This document shows, one piece after another, positions 1 through 7,600 of a stretch of 20,649 bases of DNA. The DNA comes from Bacillota bacterium (GTDB taxonomy: Bacteria; Bacillota; Clostridia; Oscillospirales; Ruminococcaceae): contig JAEWBS010000075.1 in the NCBI GenBank assembly GCA_023391005.1, forward strand, positions 1 to 20,649. Reading direction: 5' to 3'. Position 1 is the stretch's first letter. Each line of letters opens with the position of its first letter. The notes under the pieces are model-generated. The model did no database searches, was not told the DNA's origin, and was given only the letters and a program-made list of their open reading frames with translations. Position numbers and translations under genes: made by a program.

Positions 1-1001
1 GGGACGCTTCAAAGGGCAAAACGATTCTGCTGCGCTGCGACATGGATGCGCTGCCGATGCCCGAGCAGTCCGGCCTGCCCTTTGCAGCGGAGAACGGGCA
101 TTGTCACTCCTGCGGGCATGACTTCCATACCGCGATGTTGCTGGGCGCGGCGCGGCTGCTCAAAGCGCGGGAGGCTGAGCTCCGCGGTGCTGTCAAGCTG
201 GTGTTCCAGCCCGCCGAAGAAATTCTGGCAGGCGCGCGCGACTTGATTGCGCATGGCATCTTAGAGAATCCGCGGGTGGACGCCGCGCTGGCGCTGCATA
301 TGGCCGTCGGCACCGAGCACGCCGAGCTGGGCAAGGTCTATTACGCCAAAGGTCCCGCCGCCTTTTCGGGTGACGCGATCAAAATTGAAATTATCGGCAA
401 GGATGCGCACGGCAGCAAGGCCGAAACCGGTGTCGACGCCATCAATGTGGCGGCGCATGTCGTCATTGCGTTGCAGGAGATTATCGCGCGCGAGATTTCG
501 TGCCGCGATAACTCGGTGATTCTGGTCGGCAAAATCAGCGGCGGCACCACCTGCAACACCGTGGCGGGCCGGGCCGAGCTTGAAATTTCAGTGCGCACGA
601 CGACGGCTGAAAAGCGCGCGTTTTTAAAGCAGCGCGTTCAGGAGGTGGCACAGGGCGTCGCCGCAACGTTTCGGGCGGCCGCCGAGGTCACCTTTATGTA
701 CGGCATCGCGCCGATGGTCACCGACGTGGCGCTCTCTGAGCAGCTTGCCATGTATGCGGGGGCGGTCGTCGGGGTAGACAACACCATTTTCGCGCCGCCA
801 AACACCGGCACCGAAGATTTTTCAGCCTTTTCAGAGCGGGTGCCCTCAGCCTATTTTACGGTCGGCTCGGGCAGCATTGCGCAGGGGCACACGCTGACGC
901 TGCATAATCCTAAATTACTGCTGGATGAAAGCTGCCTGCCGACCGGCGCGGCGGTTTATGCGGGCTGCGCGTTCGGATTTTTGCAGTCGGACCGCACCTG
1001 A
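1..1001 (+). CDS. M20 family metallo-amidohydrolase, 5'-truncated by the window edge
   Basis: Cytoplasmic zinc-type amidohydrolase of the M20 / N-acyl-amino-acid (hippurate-type) hydrolase family, which cleaves an acyl group or peptide-like bond from an amino acid. The open frame runs off the left edge: codons from base 3 read DASKGKTILLRCDMDALP, so the ATG at 42 lies inside the conserved RxDMDALP motif and is not the start. Visible family motifs are HSCGHDFH (about 106-129, metal ligands Cys and His), PAEE (about 211-222, catalytic/metal Glu pair), an LHM histidine near 294, the dimerisation-domain stretch GKDAHGSKAETGVDAI, GTEDFS near 810 and a late GHTLTLHNP histidine near 890. About 333 residues remain of a usual 380-400. 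The substrate cannot be read from the sequence. It converges with etfBA on the other strand. No clear terminator follows the stop. Confidence 0.93.
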   Translation, partial: DASKGKTILLRCDMDALPMPEQSGLPFAAENGHCHSCGHDFHTAMLLGAARLLKAREAELRGAVKLVFQPAEEILAGARDLIAHGILENPRVDAALALHMAVGTEHAELGKVYYAKGPAAFSGDAIKIEIIGKDAHGSKAETGVDAINVAAHVVIALQEIIAREISCRDNSVILVGKISGGTTCNTVAGRAELEISVRTTTAEKRAFLKQRVQEVAQGVAATFRAAAEVTFMYGIAPMVTDVALSEQLAMYAGAVVGVDNTIFAPPNTGTEDFSAFSERVPSAYFTVGSGSIAQGHTLTLHNPKLLLDESCLPTGAAVYAGCAFGFLQSDRT

Positions 1002-1429
1002 TTGACTGAAAGCCCTACCGAAGAAAAGGGTGCCTGTGCGGTTATAACAGCCCCGGGCCGGGCATCTTTGCAAGTCCGGTTCTTTTGACAGGGCGTGCCG
1101 CTTCGTAGCGTTGTCTCTGACTGGGTCACTCGGTAGCGCGTCAGTCGGGTGTGCAGAACGCTGCGCGCTCTCCTTTATAAAATGCCAATTCTTTTTCGGT
1201 ATAGCAACGGGGTGGTCCCATCGGCTGCAAGCCATCGGTTTGCAACCTTATCTGATCTTTTAGCATCGGTACGGGCTGTAAAATGCAGCTCGACGGGCGA
1301 TGGGGCGTGGAATACGAGCGGGAGACTTGGCCACTGGGTCAAAGAAATACTGCGCGACAGCCGCAATCGATGGCGCTATTGATGGTACGCGGGTGATAAT
1401 CTGCCGCGATCAGAATTTTAAAGGTATTA
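1002..1429. other. Gene-free stretch between the amidohydrolase and the etfBA terminator
   Basis: No convincing gene. Short open frames exist on both strands but match no family I recognise. Visible structure includes a possible stem AGCGCG/CGCGCT around 1134-1173, with CAG/CTG extending it past a bulge. There is also an imperfect tandem 14-mer near 1220-1248 (ATCGGCTGCAAGCC then ATCGGTTTGCAACC). On the minus strand an AAAGGAG sequence near 1170 resembles a ribosome binding site but leads to no recognisable protein. It may be a decayed gene or an intergenic repeat. Confidence 0.4.
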
Positions 1430-1475
1430 TAAAAGCACGGCGGAACAGGTTTATCAAAAACATTCTCCGCCATGC
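1430..1475 (-). terminator. Rho-independent terminator of etfBA
   Basis: Read on the minus strand, GCATGGCGGA pairs with TCCGCCGTGC (plus-strand 1466-1475 and 1435-1444), 10 pairs including one G-U. It is followed directly by TTTTATAAT. The loop is about 21 nt. Its position about 85 nt past the etfA stop fits the operon end. Confidence 0.65.
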
Positions 1476-1484
1476 CTTTAGCGT

Positions 1485-1546
1485 GGGTCAATGCAGGTGC
1501 CTTTGACCCGAAGCGCCGCCGGTGCTCTTTATAATGGGTACCGGCG
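1485..1546 (-). other. Two stem-loops in the etfBA 3' untranslated region
   Basis: Between the etfA stop and the terminator lie two inverted repeats: GGGTCAA/TTGACCC (1485-1491 and 1503-1509) and CGCCGGT/ACCGGCG (1517-1523 and 1540-1546). Both stems are perfect 7-mers. Neither has an adjacent U-tract, so they are more likely 3' end structure than terminators. Confidence 0.4.
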
Positions 1547-1560
1547 TCGTACATTGTTAT

Positions 1561-2595
1561 TTACTTGCGCTTGAGCTTTATAATCTCCTGAGTCATAGCC
1601 GGTAACACCTCGAACAGATCGCCGATAACGCCGTAGTCGGCCCTCTCAAAAATAGGCGCGTCAGGGTCGTTGTTGATGGCGACAAAACAGTCGCAATCGC
1701 CGATGCCCGCCACATGCTGAAGCGCGCCCGAAATGCCGCAGGCGATATAGAGCTTGGGACGGATGGTCTTGCCGCTTTGGCCAATCTGTTGCGCCTCGCT
1801 GGCCCAGCCCTTGTCCGCCATCGGGCGGGTGACGCCGACGGCGGCCCCCAACGCGTCGGCGAGCGCCTCGACCAGCTTTAACCCCTCCGGCCCGCGCGTG
1901 CCAAGTCCCCCGGCAACCACGAACTCGGCGTCTTCAAGCCTATGCGCCGTCTGAGCGGCGTCACGAACCGTTTTAAGCAGTCGGACCCTGCCGGCGTTTT
2001 CGGGCGGCGCAATCCGCTCGGTTATCACGGGGCAGGTACGGCCTTCCAGCCGCGCGGGCTGACTGAATACCCCGGGGCGGATCGTCCCCATTTGCGGACG
2101 GCTGTTCGGACACAGAATCGTTGCCATCAGCTTGCTGCCAAAGGCGGGGCGGGTCCAAGCGATGTGGCCGCTCTCGGGATCGATATCCAAATGGGTGCAG
2201 TGGGCGATAAGACCGGTGTTCAGCCGGCAGCTGACGCGCGGCGCAAAGTCGCAGCCGATGCCGGTCGCGCCGATAAGAATGCTGTCCGGCTTATATTTTT
2301 GCGCAAGCTCTGTCAGCGCGTTGGTAAAAATGTCGGTGTTATAGGCTTGATATTCGGGGCCTTCAAGGCTGATGATTTCATCCGCGCCAAGCTCGGCGGC
2401 GTTTTGAACGGCCTGCGCGTTGTCCTCGCCAAAAATGACCGCGACGAGCCTCATGCCCCGAAGATCGGCCAGCCTGCGGGCGGGGTTTAACAACTCCAGC
2501 CCAACCGGAGCCGCTTTTTTGCCGTCCATTTCGATAAAAACCCAAACGTTTCGAGCATCTTTAAAATCGTCGGATGTTTTAATGTTATGCATCAT
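1561..2595 (-). CDS. etfA: Electron transfer flavoprotein, alpha subunit
   Basis: Alpha subunit of the heterodimeric FAD-containing electron transfer flavoprotein, which passes electrons between an acyl-CoA (or other) dehydrogenase and ferredoxin, NAD or a membrane oxidoreductase. The 344-residue length is normal for clostridial EtfA. The N-terminal Rossmann-like half begins near NVWVFIEMDG. The C-terminal FAD domain is unmistakable: RPQMGTIRPGVF, VVAGGLGTRGPEG, QIGQSGKTIRPKLYIACGIS and INNDPDAPIFERADYGVIGD. The start overlaps the etfB stop by 11 nt (adjacent ATGATG starts), with GGGGAG just upstream inside etfB, so translation is probably coupled. It is the last gene of a two-gene operon. 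No dehydrogenase, oxidase or ferredoxin-domain gene adjoins it in the window, so its redox partner is unknown. Confidence 0.96.
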   Translation of the reverse strand: MMHNIKTSDDFKDARNVWVFIEMDGKKAAPVGLELLNPARRLADLRGMRLVAVIFGEDNAQAVQNAAELGADEIISLEGPEYQAYNTDIFTNALTELAQKYKPDSILIGATGIGCDFAPRVSCRLNTGLIAHCTHLDIDPESGHIAWTRPAFGSKLMATILCPNSRPQMGTIRPGVFSQPARLEGRTCPVITERIAPPENAGRVRLLKTVRDAAQTAHRLEDAEFVVAGGLGTRGPEGLKLVEALADALGAAVGVTRPMADKGWASEAQQIGQSGKTIRPKLYIACGISGALQHVAGIGDCDCFVAINNDPDAPIFERADYGVIGDLFEVLPAMTQEIIKLKRK

Positions 2596-3403
2596 TTTCG
2601 CTCCCCTCGATCAAATTGGCGCTGCGCAAGATCTCGACCAACTTTTTAGCGGTGTCGGCATCGGTCGCCGCTTTGATGACGGCAGCACCCTTCTTGGCCT
2701 CGGGAATAAAGGTTTTATGCACAACGGTGGGGGAACCGCTCAGCCCGCAGCGGTTTAAATCGAGCCGATCGCCCAAGGTTTCTTGGTCGATGACCACGAT
2801 CTCAGGGCGGTTGCCGCCCGGTGTCGGCGCGCGCAGCGGCTTTTCTGTTTTGGCAATCGTCACAACGCAGGGCAGGTCGGCCTCCAGCAGGGCGTAACCG
2901 CCCTCGGCCTCCTGCTTGGCGACGATTGCGGCAGCCTTGGCGGTCAGCTCGGTCGCGCAGGTGATCTGGCCGTACCCCAGATGCTCGGCCAGCTGTGGGC
3001 CGACCTGAGCGGTGTCGCCGTCGGTGGCGTTCTTGCCGGTGAGAATCAGATCAAAGCGCTTGGCGTGCGTTTCTTCAATATAGCGCACCGCGCGGCTGAG
3101 GATATAGCTGGTGGCGAGCGTATCGCTGCCCGCGGCGAACCGACCGCTGACCAAAAAAGCGTGGTCGGCCCCGACCGACAGGCCTTTTTTCAAAATCCGC
3201 TTCGCGGGCTCGGCCCCCATGCAAAGCAGCGTCACCTCGGTAGAGCTTTGGTCCTTAAGCGTCAACGCGGCTTCCAGCGCCAGCGCGTCGGCAGGGTTTA
3301 AAACAGCCGGTACATTGTCTCTGCACATGGTATGGGTGATGGGGTCAAATTTTACTTCCGATGCCAGCGGCACCTGTTTAACACACACCAGAATATTCAT
3401 CAT
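2585..3403 (-). CDS. etfB: Electron transfer flavoprotein, beta subunit
   Basis: Beta subunit of electron transfer flavoprotein, 272 residues, typical length. It opens with MMNILVCVKQVP, the standard EtfB N terminus, followed by VLNPADALALEAAL. The stretch LTGKNATDGDTAQVGPQLAE carries the DGDTAQVGP sequence common in clostridial, flavin-bifurcating-type EtfBs, where it contacts the second FAD. Canonical non-bifurcating EtfBs bind AMP there. CGLSGSPTVV is the EtfB signature near the C terminus. Start choice: AAAGGAG lies 5 nt before the first ATG of an ATGATG pair. First gene of etfBA with a good promoter just upstream (3431-3459). Calling it bifurcating is inference from the motif. The family assignment is secure. 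Confidence 0.96.
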   Translation of the reverse strand: MMNILVCVKQVPLASEVKFDPITHTMCRDNVPAVLNPADALALEAALTLKDQSSTEVTLLCMGAEPAKRILKKGLSVGADHAFLVSGRFAAGSDTLATSYILSRAVRYIEETHAKRFDLILTGKNATDGDTAQVGPQLAEHLGYGQITCATELTAKAAAIVAKQEAEGGYALLEADLPCVVTIAKTEKPLRAPTPGGNRPEIVVIDQETLGDRLDLNRCGLSGSPTVVHKTFIPEAKKGAAVIKAATDADTAKKLVEILRSANLIEGSENDA

Positions 3404-3430
3404 TTTTCTCCTTTGGAGTCCATTATTCCT

Positions 3431-3459
3431 ATTTTAATCGCTTTTGCCTGATATTGCAA
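3431..3459 (-). promoter_or_regulatory. Sigma-A-type promoter of etfBA
   Basis: On the minus strand TTGCAA (3459-3454), a 17-nt spacer and TAAAAT (3436-3431). The start site would lie about 20 nt before etfB, giving a very short leader. Confidence 0.6.
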
Positions 3460-3645
3460 TGTTCAAAAGCGGCCTCGATCAGACCCGCATCGCTCGAAGC
3501 AAATCTTTATTTTGTATTTTTAACCGCTATTTGCGTTTATAAAAACCCAAATTGTTATTTTAAAGTATAAGTGCAAAATTCTGTATTTAAATTCCATGAA
3601 AAATTTATGTATATTTTAGAAAAACGTATTGGAGCTTCCCCACCA

Positions 3646-3674
3646 TTGTAACATGATGCCGGGTGTGATAAAAT
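3646..3674 (+). promoter_or_regulatory. Probable promoter of the chemoreceptor gene
   Basis: TTGTAA (3646-3651), 17-nt spacer, TAAAAT (3669-3674) with an upstream TGa making an extended -10. A second TATAAT occurs at 3693-3698 but has no matching -35 and sits inside a hairpin. It implies a leader of about 200 nt. I see no sigma-28 (flagellar) promoter consensus. Confidence 0.5.
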
Positions 3675-3680
3675 TCTATC

Positions 3681-3874
3681 ATCAGGATAGGATATAATAG
3701 GCAGTCTATATTCCTCATCCTGGCTTTCTGTGGTGAGAACGCCCGAAAAATAAGCGGTATCGGGCTGCGTCTATAATGGGGGGACGGTTTTTTGTGTTCG
3801 GACAAGCCTTTTCGGGGCGGTTCCGGGGCCTTAAAACCGGGGCGTGGTCGGTACTCTAGCTTCCAAAAAAGGAT
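3681..3874 (+). ncRNA. Structured 5' leader of the chemoreceptor mRNA
   Basis: The region between the predicted promoter and the ribosome binding site is rich in secondary structure. A hairpin at 3683-3722 combines CAGGAT/ATCCTG, AGGA/TCCT and TATA/TATA. GCCCGA/TCGGGC pairs at 3741-3746 and 3760-3765. A short CGTC/GACG stem (3768-3771, 3783-3786) is followed by T6 at 3788-3793. A GC-rich block follows at about 3808-3850. I could not fit it to cyclic-di-GMP I or II riboswitches (no GCAAAGCC-type core). The function is unknown and the ncRNA label means only a candidate regulatory leader. Confidence 0.3.
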
Positions 3875-3884
3875 GGAGGGTATT

Positions 3885-5954
3885 ATGAAAAGCATAAAAT
3901 CTAAAATTATGGCCGCAATCATTGTGCTGGTGGGCATTTCCCTAATCGTGGTGGGGGGAACGGGCATTGCGCTCAACTACAAAAGCACATCCGATCTCAT
4001 CCACAGCACCATGCAGGAAACTGCCGTTCTGGCTGCCGCACGGGTTTCCTACGAACTTGAGAAATATAAGGGTATTGCCACGGAGGTGGGCGCGGGGCCT
4101 CGGCTCTCAAACCCTGCGACGCCGCCCTCGGATAAGCAGATGATTATCTCGCAGCGTACCAAGCTATACGGTTTTGCGCGCGGTAATGTTTTGGATGAAA
4201 CCGGAAAAAGCGTACTCGACGGCAAAGATTACAGCGACAGATCCTATTTTAAGACAGCGATGGCCGGCGAGGCCTGTGTTTCTGAACCGCTGATCAGCAA
4301 GGTTACCGGCGAGACGACGATTGTCGTGGCCGCCCCGCTCTGGAAGGAGGGCGTACCGGGCACCAAGGTGGTTGGCGTGGTCTATTTTGTACCGCCTGAG
4401 ACTTTTTTGAACGATATTATGGCGTCGATTCATGTCAGCAACAACAGCCGCGCCTATATGATCGACGCCATTGGCGATACGATTGCGCATACCGACGGCG
4501 ATGTGCTGGAAACGGGCCTGAACGTTGGGGCGGCGGCGCAGAGCGATGCGTCGTTCAATGCGCTTGCGCGGGTTCACACGGCTATGCAGAGCGGCGAAAC
4601 CGGCTTTGATAGCTGTAAGCTGGACGGGCAAACGCGCTATATCGCCTACGCGCCGGTTCTGGGCACCAACGGATGGAGCCTTGGCATCCATGCCCCGGCT
4701 ATGGACTTTATTCAAGGCACGCTGCTTGCCTCAGGCGCGACGCTGGCACTGTTGGCGGTTTCGCTGCTAGTGGCAGTGATCATGGCGGGCAGAGTGGCTA
4801 AAAAAATTGCCGATCCCGTCATGCTGTGCGCCAGTCGGCTATCCGACCTCGCGCAGGGCGATTTGCACTCCGACCTGCCCGCCGTTTCAACGCGGGACGA
4901 AACCAGCAAGCTGGCTTCGGCGACCGAGCGCATCACGCTGACGCAGCGCGCTATTATCAACGATATTAAGCGGGTGCTGGGCGCGATGGCCGACGGCGAT
5001 CTGACGCTTGAGGCCACGGCCGATTTCCCCGGCGACCTTGCCCAGATCAAAGAAGCAATGGCTAAAATTTCGAGTGCGCTGAATCACACGCTGTTGCAGA
5101 TTAACATCGCCTCAAGTCAGGTGGCGGGTGGCTCCGATCAGGTTGCAGCCGGCGCGCAGGCGCTCAGTCAGGGGGCGACCGAGCAGGCTGCCGCTATTGA
5201 AGAGCTTTCGGCGACGGTTGAGCTGATTTCGGAACAAATTAAAGATAGCGCTCAAAACGCGCGCGAGGCAGGGCAGCTTTCCGAACGGTCGGGCGAGGGC
5301 GTTTACCGCAGCAACGAGCAGATGACGCACATGATTGCGGCGATGAACGAAATTGCGGGTGCTTCCAACGAGATCGGCAAAATTATCAAAACCATAGACG
5401 ACATCGCATTTCAGACCAATATTCTGGCGCTTAACGCGGCGGTTGAGGCCGCGCGCGCGGGCGAGGCGGGCAAGGGCTTTGCCGTCGTGGCCGACGAGGT
5501 GCGCAATCTGGCCGGAAAGAGTGCCGAGGCGGCCAAGAGCACAACAGCGCTGATCGAGCGCGCCATCAGCGCCGTTGATAAGGGTACCCAAATTGCGGGT
5601 CAGACCGCGAAATCGCTTGGCGAGGTGGTCGAGCAGGCCGCCAGCGCCAGCAAGAAGGTGCAGGCCATTGCCGCCGTGTCTGAAACGCAGGCGGTGCAGG
5701 TCGTGCAGATTACACAGGGCATCGACCAAATTTCGGTGGTTATCCAGACCAACTCCGCGACGGCGCAGCAGAGCGCGGCGGCTTCTGAAGAGCTGTCGGG
5801 TCAGGCTCAGATGCTTAAAACGCTGGTTGGCGGGTTTAAGTTGCAGGGGGAGGACGCCCTTGCCGCCCGAGCTGCCGACTCTGAGCAGATCTACGCGTCA
5901 GAACTGTCGATGGCACAATCCGCACTGGGCTTTGGCGACGACTCAAAATATTAA
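3885..5954 (+). CDS. Methyl-accepting chemotaxis protein with dCache sensor domain
   Basis: Transmembrane chemoreceptor, 689 residues. It senses an extracytoplasmic ligand and controls CheA-CheW. The start is ATG 3885 with GGAGG at 3875-3879. The frame is open back to 3792 but lacks a ribosome binding site there. Order: TM1 about 8-30; periplasm-facing dCache domain about 35-275 (DYSDRSYFKTAMAGE, then SKVTGETTIVVAAPLW, typical dCache_1); TM2 about 279-301; HAMP about 303-355 with a second HAMP-like turn (MADGDLTLEATADFPGDL); long coiled-coil signalling domain about 400-650. Its tip IDDIAFQTNILALNAAVEAA (504-523) is near-invariant for CheA/CheW contact. No NWxxF-type CheR tether is present at the C terminus. 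It is a stand-alone gene with a strong terminator and no che or flagellar genes nearby. The ligand is unknown; dCache domains often bind amino acids or other small metabolites. Confidence 0.95.
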   Translation: MKSIKSKIMAAIIVLVGISLIVVGGTGIALNYKSTSDLIHSTMQETAVLAAARVSYELEKYKGIATEVGAGPRLSNPATPPSDKQMIISQRTKLYGFARGNVLDETGKSVLDGKDYSDRSYFKTAMAGEACVSEPLISKVTGETTIVVAAPLWKEGVPGTKVVGVVYFVPPETFLNDIMASIHVSNNSRAYMIDAIGDTIAHTDGDVLETGLNVGAAAQSDASFNALARVHTAMQSGETGFDSCKLDGQTRYIAYAPVLGTNGWSLGIHAPAMDFIQGTLLASGATLALLAVSLLVAVIMAGRVAKKIADPVMLCASRLSDLAQGDLHSDLPAVSTRDETSKLASATERITLTQRAIINDIKRVLGAMADGDLTLEATADFPGDLAQIKEAMAKISSALNHTLLQINIASSQVAGGSDQVAAGAQALSQGATEQAAAIEELSATVELISEQIKDSAQNAREAGQLSERSGEGVYRSNEQMTHMIAAMNEIAGASNEIGKIIKTIDDIAFQTNILALNAAVEAARAGEAGKGFAVVADEVRNLAGKSAEAAKSTTALIERAISAVDKGTQIAGQTAKSLGEVVEQAASASKKVQAIAAVSETQAVQVVQITQGIDQISVVIQTNSATAQQSAAASEELSGQAQMLKTLVGGFKLQGEDALAARAADSEQIYASELSMAQSALGFGDDSKY

Positions 5955-5964
5955 AAGCTGTGTT

Positions 5965-6008
5965 AAACCCGGCCGCTTGGTGTTTCTTTGCCAAGCGGCC
6001 GGGTTTTT
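5965..6008 (+). terminator. Strong rho-independent terminator after the chemoreceptor
   Basis: Perfect 16-bp stem (5965-5980 with 5991-6006), 10-nt loop and a T-run to 6008, beginning 10 nt after the stop codon. The GC-rich middle CCCGGCCGCTTGG makes it very stable. Confidence 0.9.
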
Positions 6009-6031
6009 ATGCAAATTTTACCGATCTAAAA

Positions 6032-6060
6032 TTGTATTGCGGCCGTTGCGGTGCTATAAT
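6032..6060 (+). promoter_or_regulatory. Promoter of cinA
   Basis: TTGTAT (6032-6037), 17-nt spacer, TATAAT (6055-6060) with TGc before it (extended -10). It lies directly after the preceding terminator and gives a leader of about 175 nt. Confidence 0.7.
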
Positions 6061-6129
6061 AATGCTGTTATTCCATTAAAAAGTAACGCGCGGATATTTT
6101 GCACCTAAAGACGGACAGAATTGGCGACA

Positions 6130-6221
6130 GGCCTGCGTATGAAACATTTTTATGGATATAAACATCCCAAACCGGCTATTATATCCACCGTATGAGCAGC
6201 GTTATAAAACGGCGGCAGGCC
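6130..6221 (+). ncRNA. Candidate three-way-junction leader upstream of cinA
   Basis: GGCCTGC (6130-6136) pairs with GCAGGCC (6215-6221) as a closing stem. Inside it GGATAT (6154-6159) pairs with ATATCC (6181-6186), and CCGT (6188-6191) with ACGG (6209-6212), leaving one base between these two arms. The closing stem ends 8 nt before the AAGGAG ribosome binding site of cinA, which suits translational control. I recognise no known riboswitch. This is a hand-made fold and could be chance. Confidence 0.3.
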
Positions 6222-6243
6222 GATCATGTAAGGAGAAATAAAA

Positions 6244-7500
6244 ATGAATTCAGAAATTATCTGCGTGGGAACCGAGCTGCTGCTCGGTGATGTGGTGAAC
6301 ACCAATGCCGCCGATATTGCGCGCGGGCTGGCGCATCTGGGCATCAACGTCTACCATCATGAGGTGGTCGGCGACAATCCCGAACGTTTGCGCGAATGCC
6401 TCAAGGACTCGTTTTCGCGCAGCGATATTGTGCTGCTGACCGGGGGCTTAGGCCCCACCTATGACGATCTGACCAAAGAAACGGTGGCCGCGTATTTTGG
6501 TCGCAAGCTTGTGATGGATGAAGCGAGCCTTGCGGTCATCGAGGGCTTTTTCAAGCGCGTGGGCCGCGAGATGACCGACAATAACCGCAAGCAGGCTATG
6601 ATGCCCGAGGGCTGCATTATTCTGCAAAACCCCAATGGCAGCGCGCCCGGCTGCATCATTGAGGGGGAGGACGGCAAGATCGCGGTGATGATGCCCGGCC
6701 CGCCCCGCGAGATGCGCCCCATGTTTGACGGGCCGGTCACCGATTATTTTCAGCGCCGCTTCGGCGGAGACGGCATACTCGTGTCGCGCACGATCAACTT
6801 TTTCGGCGTGGGCGAGTCGGCGCTTGAGGCCCGGCTGCGCGATATGCTGATCAACGCGACCAACCCGACCATTGCACCTTACGCCAAGACGGCTGAATGC
6901 CAGCTTCGGGTAACGGCGAGAGCTGCGACCGAGCAGGAGGCCCGAAAGCTGATAGACCCCGTTGTACAGCAGATTATGGCGGTTTATCCCGACGACATTT
7001 ACGGGTTTGATTACCATACCATCAACGAGGCGGTCGTCGATGTGATGACCCAAAAGAAGCTGACGTTCTCCTGCGCTGAAAGCTGCACCGGCGGGCTTGT
7101 GGCGCAGCGTATTGTGGATGTTCCCGGCGCTTCAGCTATGTTCTTAGGCGGCGTCGTGGCCTATTCCAACGCGTTAAAGCAGGCGGCGCTGGGTGTTAGC
7201 GAAGAGACGCTGCGCATGCATGGCGCTGTCTCGCGCGAATGCGCTCTGGAAATGGCGCGCGGCGTCCGAAAGTTGACCGGTGCGGATATCGGCGTCTCGA
7301 CCACCGGTGTGGCGGGTCCGGCAGGAGGCACCGAGCGGGCGCCCGTCGGCCGTGTGTATGTGGCGGTGGTCAGTGAGAACGGCGACGAGGTGCGCGAGTT
7401 AAATCTGGCGCGCGGAAGAGCCGACGACCGTGAGAATATCCGCTACACCTCCTCGTCGCACGCGTTTGATATGGCGCTGCGCATGGCAAGAAAGTTATAA
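6244..7500 (+). CDS. cinA: CinA: competence/damage-inducible protein with NMN amidohydrolase domain
   Basis: Two-domain cytoplasmic protein, 418 residues, the standard length. The N-terminal MoCF/molybdopterin-binding-like (COG1058) domain holds GTELLLGDVVNTN (9-21) and TGGLGPTYDDLTKE (66-79), and in characterised homologues hydrolyses ADP-ribose-type pyrophosphates. The C-terminal PncC domain holds CAESCTGGL (277-285), GGVVAYSN and TTGVAGPAGGT (353-363), and deamidates nicotinamide mononucleotide to nicotinate mononucleotide in NAD recycling. Start ATG 6244 follows AAGGAG at 6230-6235. Single-gene unit with its own promoter. Unlike many Firmicutes, recA does not follow. The leader may be structured. 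The annotation is firm; which of the two activities matters most in this host is unknown. Confidence 0.96.
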   Translation: MNSEIICVGTELLLGDVVNTNAADIARGLAHLGINVYHHEVVGDNPERLRECLKDSFSRSDIVLLTGGLGPTYDDLTKETVAAYFGRKLVMDEASLAVIEGFFKRVGREMTDNNRKQAMMPEGCIILQNPNGSAPGCIIEGEDGKIAVMMPGPPREMRPMFDGPVTDYFQRRFGGDGILVSRTINFFGVGESALEARLRDMLINATNPTIAPYAKTAECQLRVTARAATEQEARKLIDPVVQQIMAVYPDDIYGFDYHTINEAVVDVMTQKKLTFSCAESCTGGLVAQRIVDVPGASAMFLGGVVAYSNALKQAALGVSEETLRMHGAVSRECALEMARGVRKLTGADIGVSTTGVAGPAGGTERAPVGRVYVAVVSENGDEVRELNLARGRADDRENIRYTSSSHAFDMALRMARKL

Positions 7501-7514
7501 TTAAATCGAATTTA

Positions 7515-7554
7515 AATCATCGGGCGCTTTTTTTAGAAAAAGCGCCCGATGATT
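7515..7554 (+). terminator. Perfect 18-bp hairpin after cinA
   Basis: Bases 7515-7532 pair perfectly with 7537-7554 around a TTAG loop. The GC core CGGGCGC/GCGCCCG is flanked by T/A runs on the loop side. No U-tract follows the stem on either strand, so it is not a textbook terminator, although its position 15 nt after the stop suggests a 3'-end role. Confidence 0.5.
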
Positions 7555-7571
7555 GCATTAATTTGGTAAAT

Positions 7572-7600
7572 TTGGAACACTAATCATATAAGCCTATTAT
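7572..7600 (+). promoter_or_regulatory. Promoter of the lipoprotein pair
   Basis: TTGGAA (7572-7577), 17-nt spacer, TATTAT (7595-7600), about 100 nt before the first lipoprotein start. The leader contains a small GCGAC/GTCGC inverted repeat. Confidence 0.5.

Noticed and set aside
1149..1554. Short open frames of 60-77 codons in the gap before etfA
   Set aside because: No family resemblance, no consistent ribosome binding site, and they overlap one another on both strands and the etfBA terminator.
3700..3884. Cyclic-di-GMP (GEMM) riboswitch in the chemoreceptor leader
   Set aside because: The GCAAAGCC-type core of class I and the class II conserved segments are not visible, so only an unspecified structured leader is claimed.
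3792..3884. Earlier start of the chemoreceptor at 3792, adding 31 residues
   Set aside because: No ribosome binding site precedes it and the extra residues would put a hydrophilic stretch before the first membrane helix. ATG 3885 has GGAGG at ideal spacing.
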